DNA of 64,000 bases. Source: Fuscovulum ytuae. GTDB lineage: Bacteria > Pseudomonadota > Alphaproteobacteria > Rhodobacterales > Rhodobacteraceae. Below, piece after piece: positions 43,318-54,004 of the stretch. The DNA lies in NCBI RefSeq assembly GCF_029953595.1, contig NZ_CP124535.1:1768001-1832000 (forward strand). Direction: 5' to 3'. Made by a program: the position numbers and the translations under genes. Under the pieces are notes generated by a model that had not been told where the DNA came from, made no database searches, and saw only the letters and a program-made list of their open reading frames with translations. Each line of letters starts with the position of its first letter. Position 1 is the first letter of the stretch.

Positions 43318-44886
43318 ATGGGCACAGAGTTCGACGCAATCCTGATCGGGGCGGGCCACAACACGCTGGCCGCCGCCTTGCACCTGTCGGCCAAAGGCTG
43401 GCGGGTGGGCGTGTTCGAACAGGCCTCCGTCGCGGGCGGTGCGGTCAAGAGCGGGGAATATACGCTGCCGGGGTTCCGCCATGACTGGGCAGCGATGAAC
43501 CTGTCTCTCTTTGCGGGAAGTGCGTTTTTCAAGGCATATGGGGCAGAACTTGGCCGTCACGGATGCGATTTCATGCCCGTGAACCGCCCCTTCGCCTCAT
43601 CCTTCCCGGATGGCACATGGGCGGGTGTTTCGACCGACATGGCCGAAACACTGGCCGCCTTCCGCGCCCTCTCGCGCGCCGATGCGGAGAAGTGGCAAGC
43701 GCTTGTCGCGCGATTCGGGGAAGAGGCGCCGCATCTTTTCGGCCTTCTCGGATCGCCGATGAAATTGCGTGCGCTTGCATATTTCGCCTTCAAGACATTG
43801 CGCGCCAAAGGGGCCAGCGGCACCTTGGATTTCGGGCGTTTCCTGCTGTCTTCACCACGCGCTTGGCTAGAGGAAACCTTTGAACATCCCCATATCCGCG
43901 CCATGCTGGCAGCCTGGGGGATGCATCTCGACTTCGCTCCCGATGTCGCGGGGGGCGCGATGTTTCCCTATCTTGAAGGCATGGCAGGGCAGGCTTTCGG
44001 CATGGCGCTGGGCAAAGGGGGCGCGGATGTGATCATCCGGGCGCTGACCTCTGCCATCGCGGCGCGTGGCGGGGTGGTGGAAACCGGGGCACCTGTCGCC
44101 CGCATCCTGCGGGATGGCATCCGTGCGACCGGGGTAGAACTTGCCGATGGCCGCCGCATCACGGCCGGCCGCGCCGTGATTGCCGGGGTCGCGCCAAAGG
44201 CACTTGCGCGGCTGACGGGGGGTACGACGCCCGCCTTTGATGCCGCGATGGACAAATTCCGCCACGCCCCCGGGACAATGATGATCCACCTTGCGATGGA
44301 CGCCCTGCCAGATTGGCGCGCGGCGTCCGCATTGCAAGGCTTTGCCTATGTCCACCTTGCCCCCAGCCTTGATCAGATGGCGCGCACCTATCAGCAGGCG
44401 CAAGCGGGGCTGCTGCCGGATGAACCGATCCTCGTTGTGGGCCAACCTACGGTTTTTGATCCCGCACGCGCGCCGGACGGCAAGCATATCCTTTGGGTTC
44501 AGGTCCGCATGGCCCCCGGCACGATTACGGGCGATGCCAAGGGTGAGATTTCGGCAACCGACTGGCCCAGCGCCGCCGCGCCTTTCGCCGATCGTGCGCT
44601 GGCGATCCTTGAGGCGCATGCCCCCGGTACGCGGACCAAGATCATCGGCCAGCGCATCGTGACGCCGCTGGAGCTTGAGGCCGACAACCCTAACCTCATC
44701 GGCGGCGATCAGGTCTGTGGCAGTCACCACCTGTCACAGCATTTCCTTTTCCGTCCCGCGCGCGGCCATGCCGATGGGTCCACGCCCGTGCAGGGCCTGC
44801 ACCTGACCGGGGCCGCCGTCTGGCCCGGCGCGGGCACCGGGGCGGGATCTGGGTATTTACTGGCCCAAAACCTTGCCGGACAGTGA
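43318..44886 (+). CDS. Phytoene-dehydrogenase-like FAD oxidoreductase (second paralogue)
   Basis: 522 residues from the ATG at 43318 (GGGGGG upstream). Same architecture as the protein encoded at 40826-42391: AILIGAGHNTLAAALHLSAKG, FEQASVAGGAVKSGEYTLPGF, then KGGADVIIRALTSAIAARGG, and a C-terminal HLTGAAVWPGAGTGAGSGYLLA. It is first in the operon with the ABC importer (37 bp before the binding-protein gene). Both paralogues probably catalyse successive oxidations of the imported compound. Confidence 0.88.
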   Translation: MGTEFDAILIGAGHNTLAAALHLSAKGWRVGVFEQASVAGGAVKSGEYTLPGFRHDWAAMNLSLFAGSAFFKAYGAELGRHGCDFMPVNRPFASSFPDGTWAGVSTDMAETLAAFRALSRADAEKWQALVARFGEEAPHLFGLLGSPMKLRALAYFAFKTLRAKGASGTLDFGRFLLSSPRAWLEETFEHPHIRAMLAAWGMHLDFAPDVAGGAMFPYLEGMAGQAFGMALGKGGADVIIRALTSAIAARGGVVETGAPVARILRDGIRATGVELADGRRITAGRAVIAGVAPKALARLTGGTTPAFDAAMDKFRHAPGTMMIHLAMDALPDWRAASALQGFAYVHLAPSLDQMARTYQQAQAGLLPDEPILVVGQPTVFDPARAPDGKHILWVQVRMAPGTITGDAKGEISATDWPSAAAPFADRALAILEAHAPGTRTKIIGQRIVTPLELEADNPNLIGGDQVCGSHHLSQHFLFRPARGHADGSTPVQGLHLTGAAVWPGAGTGAGSGYLLAQNLAGQ

Positions 44887-44923
44887 CCATAAGCAAACAA
44901 AACAACCAACAGGGAAAACGACC

Positions 44924-46447
44924 ATGAACCTTAACCGACGGAGCCTTCTGAAGCTCTCAGCCGCCACGATGGCCGCAGGCACGATCGGCCTGCCCACTTT
45001 CGCGCAACAGATCGACGAACTGGTCATCGCCTATAACGTCAATCTGCCCTCTTGGGACCCGACGGTCGGGCCCAGCGCGGTGAACCCGACGATTCAGGGC
45101 ATCTATCAGTCGGTCTTTGACCAATACATCCTGCAACAGCCTGACCTGTCGCCCGCCCCCGGCCTGCTGACGGAATGGGGTTGGAACGAGGATCGGACGC
45201 AGGTCTGGATGACGGTGCGCGAGGGCGTCACATGGCATGACGGATCGCCCTTCACGGCCGAAGACGTGGCATGGAACCTTGCCCGCGTGGCCAACCCGGA
45301 AACCGGCAGCCCGATCCAGTTCGTCTGGGGCACGCTGACCAACCACCGCGTCGACGGCAACAAGGTCATCGCCGATGTGGCGCAGTTCGACCCCACGATT
45401 TTCAAGTGGATGTATTTCCTGACCGGCTATGTCCTGCCCAAGGCCTATTACGAAAAGGTGGGCGCCGAAGGGTTCGAGGCCGCGCCCATCGGCACCGGCC
45501 CCTATATGGTCGACAAGTTCGAAAGGAACGCCTTCGTCCGCCTGAAGGCCAATGCGAATTACTGGGGCGGGAAGCCCGATTTCGAAACGGTCACGATCAA
45601 GTTCGTCCCCGATGCCGCGGCCCGCGTGGCCGAGGTGGAAAGTGGCAACAGCCATGTCACCCTTGAAATGCCCTATGAGGAATATGACCGCCTGAAGGGC
45701 GGCCCATTGGCGGGCGTGGCTGCGCCCATCTCGGATATCGGGATGATCTTCCTGAATGATATCGAGGTGATGACCGACCCGAATGTCCGCATGGCTGCGG
45801 CCCATGCCATCGACAAACAGGCGATCATCGACCGTCTGCTGTCGGGCTATGGCGTCAAGATCGACACGCTGCAAACCCCGGAATACGACGCCTTCGACGC
45901 CTCGGTCAGCGTGGCCTATGACGAGGCGAAGGCCGTAGAACTGCTGGCAGCCTCTGGCTATGGCCCCGACAATCCGGTGAAATTCAAGATCCAGACGACG
46001 CGCGGCTTCAAACCCAAGGATTACGAGATGATCCAGGCCATTGTCGGCCTGTGGCGCAGGGTCGGGATCGAGGCCGAGATCGAGGTCTACGAAATCGCCA
46101 AACACTACGAACTCCGCGCCGCCGACCAACTGGCCCCCGCCGCCTTCTATAATTGGGGCAATTCGGTGGGTGATCCCACCACCTCGACCGGCTTTGCGAT
46201 GTTCGGTCCCTCGCCCCATTCCGTCTGGGATGGCGAGGATCTGATCGGCATGATCGGCCCGCTCTGGGGTGAGGCGGATGAGGCCAAGCGGATCGAAGGC
46301 TGGAAGGCCGTGGATCGCTATATCGCCGAGAACGCGCTGGTGATCCCACTTTTGCAATATGTCCAGCCGATCCTGCACGCGCCCGGCGTTGCGGTGACGC
46401 CGCATGCCTCGGGCGCGCTTTTGCCGCATCTGATGAAACGGGCCTGA
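44924..46447 (+). CDS. ABC transporter substrate-binding protein, peptide/opine family (Tat-exported)
   Basis: 507 residues from the ATG at 44924 (AGGGAA upstream). N-terminal twin-arginine signal NRRSLLKLSAATMAAGTIGL with cleavage likely after PTFA. SBP family 5 features: ITWHDGSPFTAEDVAWNLARV-type block (here VTWHDGSPFTAEDV), GTGPYMVDKFERNAFVRLKANANYWGG, and VRMAAAHAIDKQAIIDRLLSGYG. It is the first of five importer genes. The family name says peptide, but many members bind other organic solutes, so a heteroaromatic or opine-like ligand is possible. Confidence 0.95.
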   Translation: MNLNRRSLLKLSAATMAAGTIGLPTFAQQIDELVIAYNVNLPSWDPTVGPSAVNPTIQGIYQSVFDQYILQQPDLSPAPGLLTEWGWNEDRTQVWMTVREGVTWHDGSPFTAEDVAWNLARVANPETGSPIQFVWGTLTNHRVDGNKVIADVAQFDPTIFKWMYFLTGYVLPKAYYEKVGAEGFEAAPIGTGPYMVDKFERNAFVRLKANANYWGGKPDFETVTIKFVPDAAARVAEVESGNSHVTLEMPYEEYDRLKGGPLAGVAAPISDIGMIFLNDIEVMTDPNVRMAAAHAIDKQAIIDRLLSGYGVKIDTLQTPEYDAFDASVSVAYDEAKAVELLAASGYGPDNPVKFKIQTTRGFKPKDYEMIQAIVGLWRRVGIEAEIEVYEIAKHYELRAADQLAPAAFYNWGNSVGDPTTSTGFAMFGPSPHSVWDGEDLIGMIGPLWGEADEAKRIEGWKAVDRYIAENALVIPLLQYVQPILHAPGVAVTPHASGALLPHLMKRA

Positions 46448-46457
46448 TCCGCAAGGG

Positions 46458-46555
46458 CCGGGGGGGCAACCGCCCCCCCGGACCCCCCTTTTGCCCCAAT
46501 GCCGAAAGCAGGTTCCCGGTCGGGCCGTCTTTTGAGTATTTGGGCCAAGATGAAG
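46458..46555 (+). repeat. GC-rich hairpin plus 22-bp element, copy e (inside importer operon)
   Basis: Ten bp after the binding-protein stop there is a perfect 10-bp stem (46458-46467 with 46472-46481; CCGGGGGGGC, loop AACC), then ACCCCCCTTTT. After 52 bp the 22-bp element follows (46534-46555; GAGTATTTGGG then CCAAGATGAAG). The order and orientation match the copy at 26704-26821. The position between the binding protein and permease genes suits partial termination or 3'-end protection, to make more binding protein than permease. Confidence 0.78.
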
Positions 46556-46595
46556 ACAGCCGATTGCGCAAGAGGCTCGCGCGCAGCGGTCAATA

Positions 46596-47615
46596 ATGAC
46601 GGGCAGGGCAGTGATCCGAATACTGGCAACGCGATTGGCGACGACGCTTGTCACCCTTGCAGGGGTGGCGGTGATCGTCTTTTTCGTGATCCGGGTCGTG
46701 CCCGGCAATCCCATCGCGATGATGCTGCCCCCCGGCGCGACGGAAGAGGATATCGCGCGCCTCTCCGCGCTTTACGGTTTGGACAAGCCGTTGGTGACGC
46801 AGTTCGGCATCTGGGTCGCGGGGGTCATGCAGGGGGATTTCGGCACCTCGATCACCACGCGGCAACCGGTGCTTGATCTGGTGCTGGGGCGGCTGCCCGC
46901 GACCTTGGAACTTGCGATCATGGCGCTGGTCATGGCGGTGATCCTTGGAGGCACCGCCGCCTTGATTGGCACGCGGTATCGCGGCGGGCGGCGCGAGGGG
47001 GCGATCGACGTGGCCAATGGCGTGGCGCTTTCGGTGCCGGATTTCCTATGGGGTCTGGTGCTGATCCTTCTCTTTGGCGTGTTCTGGCCGGTCTTCCATA
47101 TCTCGGGCCGGGTGACACCTTCGTTGGACCTGCCCTTCACCACGGAATTCTACCTGTTCGAAAGCCTGATCCGCCTGCGTTTCGACCTTTGGGCCGATAT
47201 CGTGGCGCATATGTTCATGCCGGCCTTAGCGCTGGCCATCCCCTTGGCGGCAATCATCGGGCAGCTTTTGAAGCAAAGCCTGAAAGAGACGATGAACCTT
47301 GACTACGTCACCCTTGCCCGGACCAAGGGCTATGGCGAGACGCGGGTCATCCTGCGAGAGGCGCTGCGCAATGCCGCCCTGCCCACGCTGACGCTGGTGG
47401 GGGTGCAATTCACCTTCCTCATCGGCGGCACCGTCATCATCGAACGGCTGTTTTCCTATGAAGGCCTTGGCAATATGGCCATCGATGCCGTGATCAACCG
47501 CGACCTGCCGCTGATCCAAGGGATCGTGCTGTTGTTCGCCCTGATCTTCACGGTCGTGAACCTGATTGTCGATCTGCTTTATGCCGTCCTGAACCCGAGG
47601 CTGCGCCATGCTTGA
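46596..47615 (+). CDS. ABC transporter permease (DppB-type)
   Basis: 339 residues, inner-membrane permease with six predicted helices: first helix LATTLVTLAGVAVIVFFVI, then RVVPGNPIAMMLPPGATEED, DKPLVTQFGIWVAGVMQGDFGTSI, and the EAA-loop region LKQSLKETMNLDYVTLARTKG, which contacts the ATPase. It overlaps the next permease gene by 8 bp. It starts 148 bp after the binding protein, across the hairpin/repeat module. Confidence 0.96.
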   Translation: MTGRAVIRILATRLATTLVTLAGVAVIVFFVIRVVPGNPIAMMLPPGATEEDIARLSALYGLDKPLVTQFGIWVAGVMQGDFGTSITTRQPVLDLVLGRLPATLELAIMALVMAVILGGTAALIGTRYRGGRREGAIDVANGVALSVPDFLWGLVLILLFGVFWPVFHISGRVTPSLDLPFTTEFYLFESLIRLRFDLWADIVAHMFMPALALAIPLAAIIGQLLKQSLKETMNLDYVTLARTKGYGETRVILREALRNAALPTLTLVGVQFTFLIGGTVIIERLFSYEGLGNMAIDAVINRDLPLIQGIVLLFALIFTVVNLIVDLLYAVLNPRLRHA

Positions 47616-48459
47616 TGGGCGGTCCCTGATCCGGCGTCGCACGGGGCTGCGGCTTTGGCTTTCGGGCGGATGGCTGGCGTTTCTTTGCCTCGCCGCCCTC
47701 TTGGCACCATGGATCGCGCCAAAGGACCCGCTGGCGCAGGATCTGTTCCTTGGCCGTCTGCCGCCCTTCTGGATGGCGGGGGCGGAACCGGGTTATTGGC
47801 TGGGAACCGATAGCCTTGGCCGGGACGTGCTGTCGCGCATCATTCATGGCGCGCGGGTCGCGTTGGCCGTGGCGCTGACCGCAGGCGTGATCACCTGCCT
47901 GATCGGCGCGACGCTGGGCCTGCTGGCGGGCTTCCTGCGTGGCTGGGTGGATATGGTCATCTCGCGCCTGATCGACATATGGATGGCCTTTCCGCCTGTC
48001 CTTTTCTCTATCCTCCTGATCGCCGTCCTTGGCCCCGGGCTGGTGTCGATCATCATCGCCATCGTCGTGATCGACTGGACACGCTTTGCCCGCGTCGTCC
48101 GGGCCGAGGCCATGGCACAGGGCGCGATGGATTATGTCGCCTCTGCCCGCGTGGCCGGGCGCGGGCGCATCGGGATCATGCTGCGCGAGATTTTGCCCAA
48201 TGTCCTGCCCACCATCGGGGTTCTTTTGACGCTGGAAATGGGCATCGCGGTGATCGTTGAGGCAATCCTAAGTTTCGTGAACCTGTCGATCTCGACCGAT
48301 GATCCGACTTGGGGAGGGATGATCTCGGAAGGACGCACCTCTATCCATCAGGCGTGGTGGGTGCTGGTCTTTCCGCTGATCACGCTCTTCCTCACCGTTC
48401 TGTCCTTTTCCCAATTGGGTGAAGGCCTGAAGGACCGTTTCGATCCGGTGCTGAGATGA
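47608..48459 (+). CDS. ABC transporter permease (DppC-type)
   Basis: 283 residues. N-terminal helix then AEPGYWLGTDSLGRDVLSRIIHGARVALAVAL, a DppC hallmark, five to six hydrophobic segments, and the EAA loop VVRAEAMAQGAMDYVASARVAGRG. It pairs with the DppB-type permease to form the channel. The start overlaps the previous gene by 8 bp; the stop overlaps the first ATPase by 4 bp. Confidence 0.96.
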   Translation: MLDGRSLIRRRTGLRLWLSGGWLAFLCLAALLAPWIAPKDPLAQDLFLGRLPPFWMAGAEPGYWLGTDSLGRDVLSRIIHGARVALAVALTAGVITCLIGATLGLLAGFLRGWVDMVISRLIDIWMAFPPVLFSILLIAVLGPGLVSIIIAIVVIDWTRFARVVRAEAMAQGAMDYVASARVAGRGRIGIMLREILPNVLPTIGVLLTLEMGIAVIVEAILSFVNLSISTDDPTWGGMISEGRTSIHQAWWVLVFPLITLFLTVLSFSQLGEGLKDRFDPVLR

Positions 48460-49334
48460 GCTTTCTGTCCATCCGCAACCTTTCCGTTCGCCTGAAGGGT
48501 GGCCCGCCCCTTCTGCGCCGCGTGTCGTTGGATGTGGGGGCGGGAGAGGTGCGGGGGTTGGTGGGGGAATCCGGCGCGGGCAAGTCGATGATCGGCAAAG
48601 CCGTGCTGGGCATCCTGCCCCCTTCGGTCGAGATCACGGAGGGGCAGGTGCTGCTGGACGGAACCGATCTTCTGTCCCTCCCCCCCAAGGACCGCCGCCG
48701 CCGCATCGGGGCCAGTTGCGCGCTGATCCCGCAGGACCCGCTGACCGCCCTGAACCCGTCCCATCGCATCGGGCCGCAGATCACCGACCGTCTTGTCGAT
48801 ATCCTCGGCTGGACACGCGCAAATGCCGAGGCCCGCGCCCGCGACCTGCTGGCCGAGGTGCAGATCCCCGATCCCGACCGCGTGCTGCGCGCCTATCCGC
48901 ATGAACTGTCGGGCGGGATGCGCCAGCGCATCCTGATTGCTTCTGCCTTTGCCGCCGAACCCAAGCTGATCGTCGCGGATGAACCCACCACCGCGCTGGA
49001 TGTGACCGTCCAGAAGCAAATCCTGAAGCTGATTGCTGGGATGCAGGCGCGACATGGCACCGCGCTTTTGTTTGTCACCCATGACCTCGGCGTAGTGTCC
49101 AAGGTCTGCCAGCGTCTTTCGGTCCTTTACGCCGGAATGGTGGTCGAAGATGCGGCGGTGGCCGATTTCTTCGCCGCCCCGCGCCACGCCTATTCCAAGG
49201 CCCTACTGGCCGCGACGCCGAAATACACCGATCCCGCCGCAGGCCTGCACCCCGTGCCCGATGCGGTGATTGAGGCGGTCCGTGCCGAAGTCGCGGCCTT
49301 CGATGCCCTTTCCGCAAAAGGAGGCGGGGCATGA
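48456..49334 (+). CDS. ABC transporter ATPase (DppD-type)
   Basis: 292 residues. Walker A VGESGAGKSMIGKAVLG, signature HELSGGMRQRILIASA, Walker B PKLIVADEPTTALDVTVQ and switch His in LLFVTHDLGVV. The C-terminal oligopeptide-transporter extension is present but short. It overlaps the neighbours by 4 bp on both sides. Confidence 0.96.
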   Translation: MSFLSIRNLSVRLKGGPPLLRRVSLDVGAGEVRGLVGESGAGKSMIGKAVLGILPPSVEITEGQVLLDGTDLLSLPPKDRRRRIGASCALIPQDPLTALNPSHRIGPQITDRLVDILGWTRANAEARARDLLAEVQIPDPDRVLRAYPHELSGGMRQRILIASAFAAEPKLIVADEPTTALDVTVQKQILKLIAGMQARHGTALLFVTHDLGVVSKVCQRLSVLYAGMVVEDAAVADFFAAPRHAYSKALLAATPKYTDPAAGLHPVPDAVIEAVRAEVAAFDALSAKGGGA

Positions 49335-50131
49335 CCGATCTTTACAGCGTGGAAAACCTGCGCCTGTCGCTGGCCGACATGACCACCAAGCCGCTGTTCG
49401 GCCCTGCGCCAAGGATCGAAATCCTCAAAGGGCTAAGCTTCACCATCCCCAAGGGGGCCGTGGTGGGCATCGTGGGTGGGTCAGGTTCCGGCAAATCCAC
49501 CCTGGGCCGCGCACTTGTGCGGCTGCTGGAACCGTCGGGCGGCAGCATCCGCTTTGACGGGACCGACATCACCCACTTGCCCGAACCCGCCCTGCGCCCA
49601 CTGCGGCGACGCTTTCAGATGATCTTTCAGGACCCGATGTCGTCCCTCAACCCGCGCCACCGTGTTGGCACGATCATCGCGGAACCCCTGCGCCTGCACG
49701 GTTTGGACAGGATCCCCAAGCGCGTCGCCCGCGCCCTGGATCATGTTGGCCTGCCACAACCCTTCGCGGCCCGCTTTCCGCATGAACTGTCAGGCGGTCA
49801 GCGTCAGCGTGTGGGCATCGCCCGCGCCATCGCGCTGGAACCAGACTTCATCCTTGCCGATGAAATCGTGTCGGGGCTTGACGTGTCATCGCAGGCGCAG
49901 GTTCTGAACCTGCTGGAACGGTTGGTGGCCGATCTGGGCCTGACCTTGGCCTTCATCAGCCATGACCTGTCGGTCATCCGCCGCCTTTGCCAGCGCACCA
50001 TCGTCCTGCACCGGGGGGAGATCGTCGAGGATCGCCCCACCGCCGAACTTTTCGCCACCCCCAGTGCCGCCTACACGCGCGACCTGTTAGAGGCGATCCC
50101 CCTGCCGGACCCCGCTCAGCCCTGGGTCTGA
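49331..50131 (+). CDS. ABC transporter ATPase (DppF-type)
   Basis: 266 residues. Walker A IVGGSGSGKSTLGRALVRLL, FQDPMSSLNPRHRVG, signature HELSGGQRQRVGIARAI, Walker B DFILADEIVSGLDVSSQ and LAFISHDLSVIRR. The extended start with a PRIEILKGLSF segment is usual for DppF. The 3' end overlaps the 3' end of the convergent thioesterase gene by 16 bp, which is tight packing. Confidence 0.96.
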   Translation: MTDLYSVENLRLSLADMTTKPLFGPAPRIEILKGLSFTIPKGAVVGIVGGSGSGKSTLGRALVRLLEPSGGSIRFDGTDITHLPEPALRPLRRRFQMIFQDPMSSLNPRHRVGTIIAEPLRLHGLDRIPKRVARALDHVGLPQPFAARFPHELSGGQRQRVGIARAIALEPDFILADEIVSGLDVSSQAQVLNLLERLVADLGLTLAFISHDLSVIRRLCQRTIVLHRGEIVEDRPTAELFATPSAAYTRDLLEAIPLPDPAQPWV

Positions 50132-50574
50132 GGCGGGGCGACGGGCCGCCGCTCGGCCGCATCCGGCGTCATCAGGCTTTCCAACTTGGCCTTCACCTCT
50201 TCTGGCCAAGGCATCGACGTGTGGCTGTCCAGCCAGCTTGCCGCCAAGACCTGTTCCACCGACCAGCGATGTTCCTCGCCGCAATGGATGGTATGCTTCA
50301 GGCGGACCGAAGATTTCCCCACCTTCAGCACCGTCAGCCGGAAGGTCAGCTTATCGCCAAAGAAGGACGGCTTCGAGAAATCGCAAGAAAGATGCACTGT
50401 GGGCGTGCCCCAGCGTTCTTTCCAGATGATTTCATGCCAAGGCCAGCCGATATGGGCCCAGAATTCCTCCACCACCCCATTCAGGATGTTCAGGTAGGCC
50501 GGGTAATAGGCGGTGCCGGATATGTCGCAATCCCCAAAATGCAGCATCCGGTCGGTCGTGAAACAGACGGTCAT
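50116..50574 (-). CDS. Hotdog-fold acyl-CoA thioesterase (second)
   Basis: 152 residues from the ATG at 50574. The 4-hydroxybenzoyl-CoA thioesterase-like signature is FGDCDISGTAYYPAYLNILNGVVEEF, with the catalytic Asp in DCDISG. The middle segment (LTFRLTVLKVGKSSVRLKHTIHCGEEHR) is the long central beta strands of the hotdog fold. It is only distantly like the thioesterase at 25101. It ends inside the 3' end of the importer operon and reads toward it. It probably belongs to the same aromatic acyl-CoA locus. Confidence 0.88.
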   Translation of the reverse strand: MTVCFTTDRMLHFGDCDISGTAYYPAYLNILNGVVEEFWAHIGWPWHEIIWKERWGTPTVHLSCDFSKPSFFGDKLTFRLTVLKVGKSSVRLKHTIHCGEEHRWSVEQVLAASWLDSHTSMPWPEEVKAKLESLMTPDAAERRPVAPPQTQG

Positions 50575-50618
50575 ATCATCCTCCCTTTTGCCCGACCGTC
50601 CCATATCGGGGGCGAAGG

Positions 50619-51524
50619 TCAAGCCCCCGCCCGCTGCGCCAACCCAGCGGCGCGCACCACCTCGGCCACCTGCATCAGCTGTTTGGACAGGGGCGAAGAC
50701 CGCCGCCACACCATCCCGATCCGCCGCGACGGCTGCGCACCGTTGAACCGCGCGATGGCGACATGGGCCGACCGGGTTTCCACCGCCACGGCCATTTCGG
50801 GGATCAAGGTCACCCCGATCCCCGCCCCCACCATCTGCACCAACGTGGACAGGCTGCTGCCATCCAGCAATTCGCGCGGCGCGGCCTGCCCAGCATAGCA
50901 GAAGGACAGCGCCTGATCGCGGAAGCAATGGCCTTCTTCCAAAAGCAAAAGCCGCATCTCGCGCAGCATTTCTGGCGCAGGCACGGGCTTTTCGGCATCT
51001 GCGCCGGGGCGGACCAGAACGAAATCCTCGGCAAACAGATCAACCTCGGTGAGAAAGCTCTCCGACACCGGCAGCGCAACGATGGCCGTGTCTAGCCGCC
51101 CTTCCTCCAACTCGCGGATCAGTTTCGGCGTCACCGTTTCGCGTAGGTGGATATCAAGCCCCTCATTCGCCGCATTCAGCCGGGCGATGATTGCGGGCAA
51201 CAGATAGGGTGCAATGGTCGGAATCACCCCAATCCGCAGCCGCCCTGACAGGCTACCCCGCGCGGCCCGCGCCATATCGGCCAATTCCTCGACCTCGCGC
51301 AAAATCTCGCGCGCGCGGACCAGCACATCCTCGCCGAACCCTGTCAGCCGGACCTGCCGCGCGCCGCGTTCAAACAGCTCGGACCCAAGCACGGCCTCCA
51401 TCTCGCGGATCTGCATCGACAAGGCGGGTTGCGAGATGGCGCAGACCTCTGCCGCCCGCCCAAAATGGCCATGCCGGGCCAAGGCATCGAAATAGCGCAA
51501 TTGTTTCAGCGTCAGGTTCAACAT
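50619..51524 (-). CDS. oxyR: Hydrogen-peroxide regulator OxyR (LysR family)
   Basis: 301 residues. LysR helix-turn-helix at the N-terminus (FDALARHGHFGRAAEVCAISQPALSMQIREME), then the regulatory domain with the peroxide-sensing pair Cys200 and Cys209 (LLEEGHCFRDQALSFC), matching Cys199/Cys208 of E. coli OxyR. It is divergent from katG, the usual target, with 138 bp between the start codons. Confidence 0.96.
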   Translation of the reverse strand: MLNLTLKQLRYFDALARHGHFGRAAEVCAISQPALSMQIREMEAVLGSELFERGARQVRLTGFGEDVLVRAREILREVEELADMARAARGSLSGRLRIGVIPTIAPYLLPAIIARLNAANEGLDIHLRETVTPKLIRELEEGRLDTAIVALPVSESFLTEVDLFAEDFVLVRPGADAEKPVPAPEMLREMRLLLLEEGHCFRDQALSFCYAGQAAPRELLDGSSLSTLVQMVGAGIGVTLIPEMAVAVETRSAHVAIARFNGAQPSRRIGMVWRRSSPLSKQLMQVAEVVRAAGLAQRAGA

Positions 51525-51537
51525 AAGTTCATCTTAT
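51523..51537. promoter_or_regulatory. Likely OxyR binding site (autoregulation / katG)
   Basis: Perfect inverted repeat ATAAG-TTCAT-CTTAT (51523-51537), which overlaps the oxyR start codon, within an AT-rich 51520-51590 stretch that also contains CAACTTAAACTAATCACTT. LysR-type proteins bind interrupted dyads of this kind, and the position fits autorepression with activation of the divergent katG. The exact OxyR consensus was not matched in full. Confidence 0.5.
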
Positions 51538-51563
51538 CGTTGCAATCAGAAAATCCAACTTAA

Positions 51564-53828
<2,265 letters not shown>

Positions 53829-53916
53829 TCGGCACTGGCAAGCGATCGGGACGCTCCGGGAAACCGGGGCGTATCCCGACCGGTGGGAGAGACCTCACTC
53901 CTGCAACGAACAGACA

Positions 53917-53950
53917 AAACCCGCCGCAATTCTGCGGCGGGTTTATTTTT
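53917..53950 (+). terminator. Rho-independent terminator of katG
   Basis: Perfect 12-bp stem AAACCCGCCGCA / TGCGGCGGGTTT with loop ATTC, followed by ATTTTTG, 88 bp after the katG stop. It also borders the convergent MFS gene. Confidence 0.95.
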
Positions 53951-54004
53951 GCGCACTTGTGCCATGTCGTTCATCCGGAACGCGGGGAAAGCTGTCCGCG
54001 ACCT

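Noticed and set aside
40826-44886. Carotenoid biosynthesis genes
   Set aside because: The two FAD enzymes look like phytoene desaturases by fold only; there is no phytoene synthase, hydratase or photosynthesis gene nearby, and the context is aromatic catabolism.
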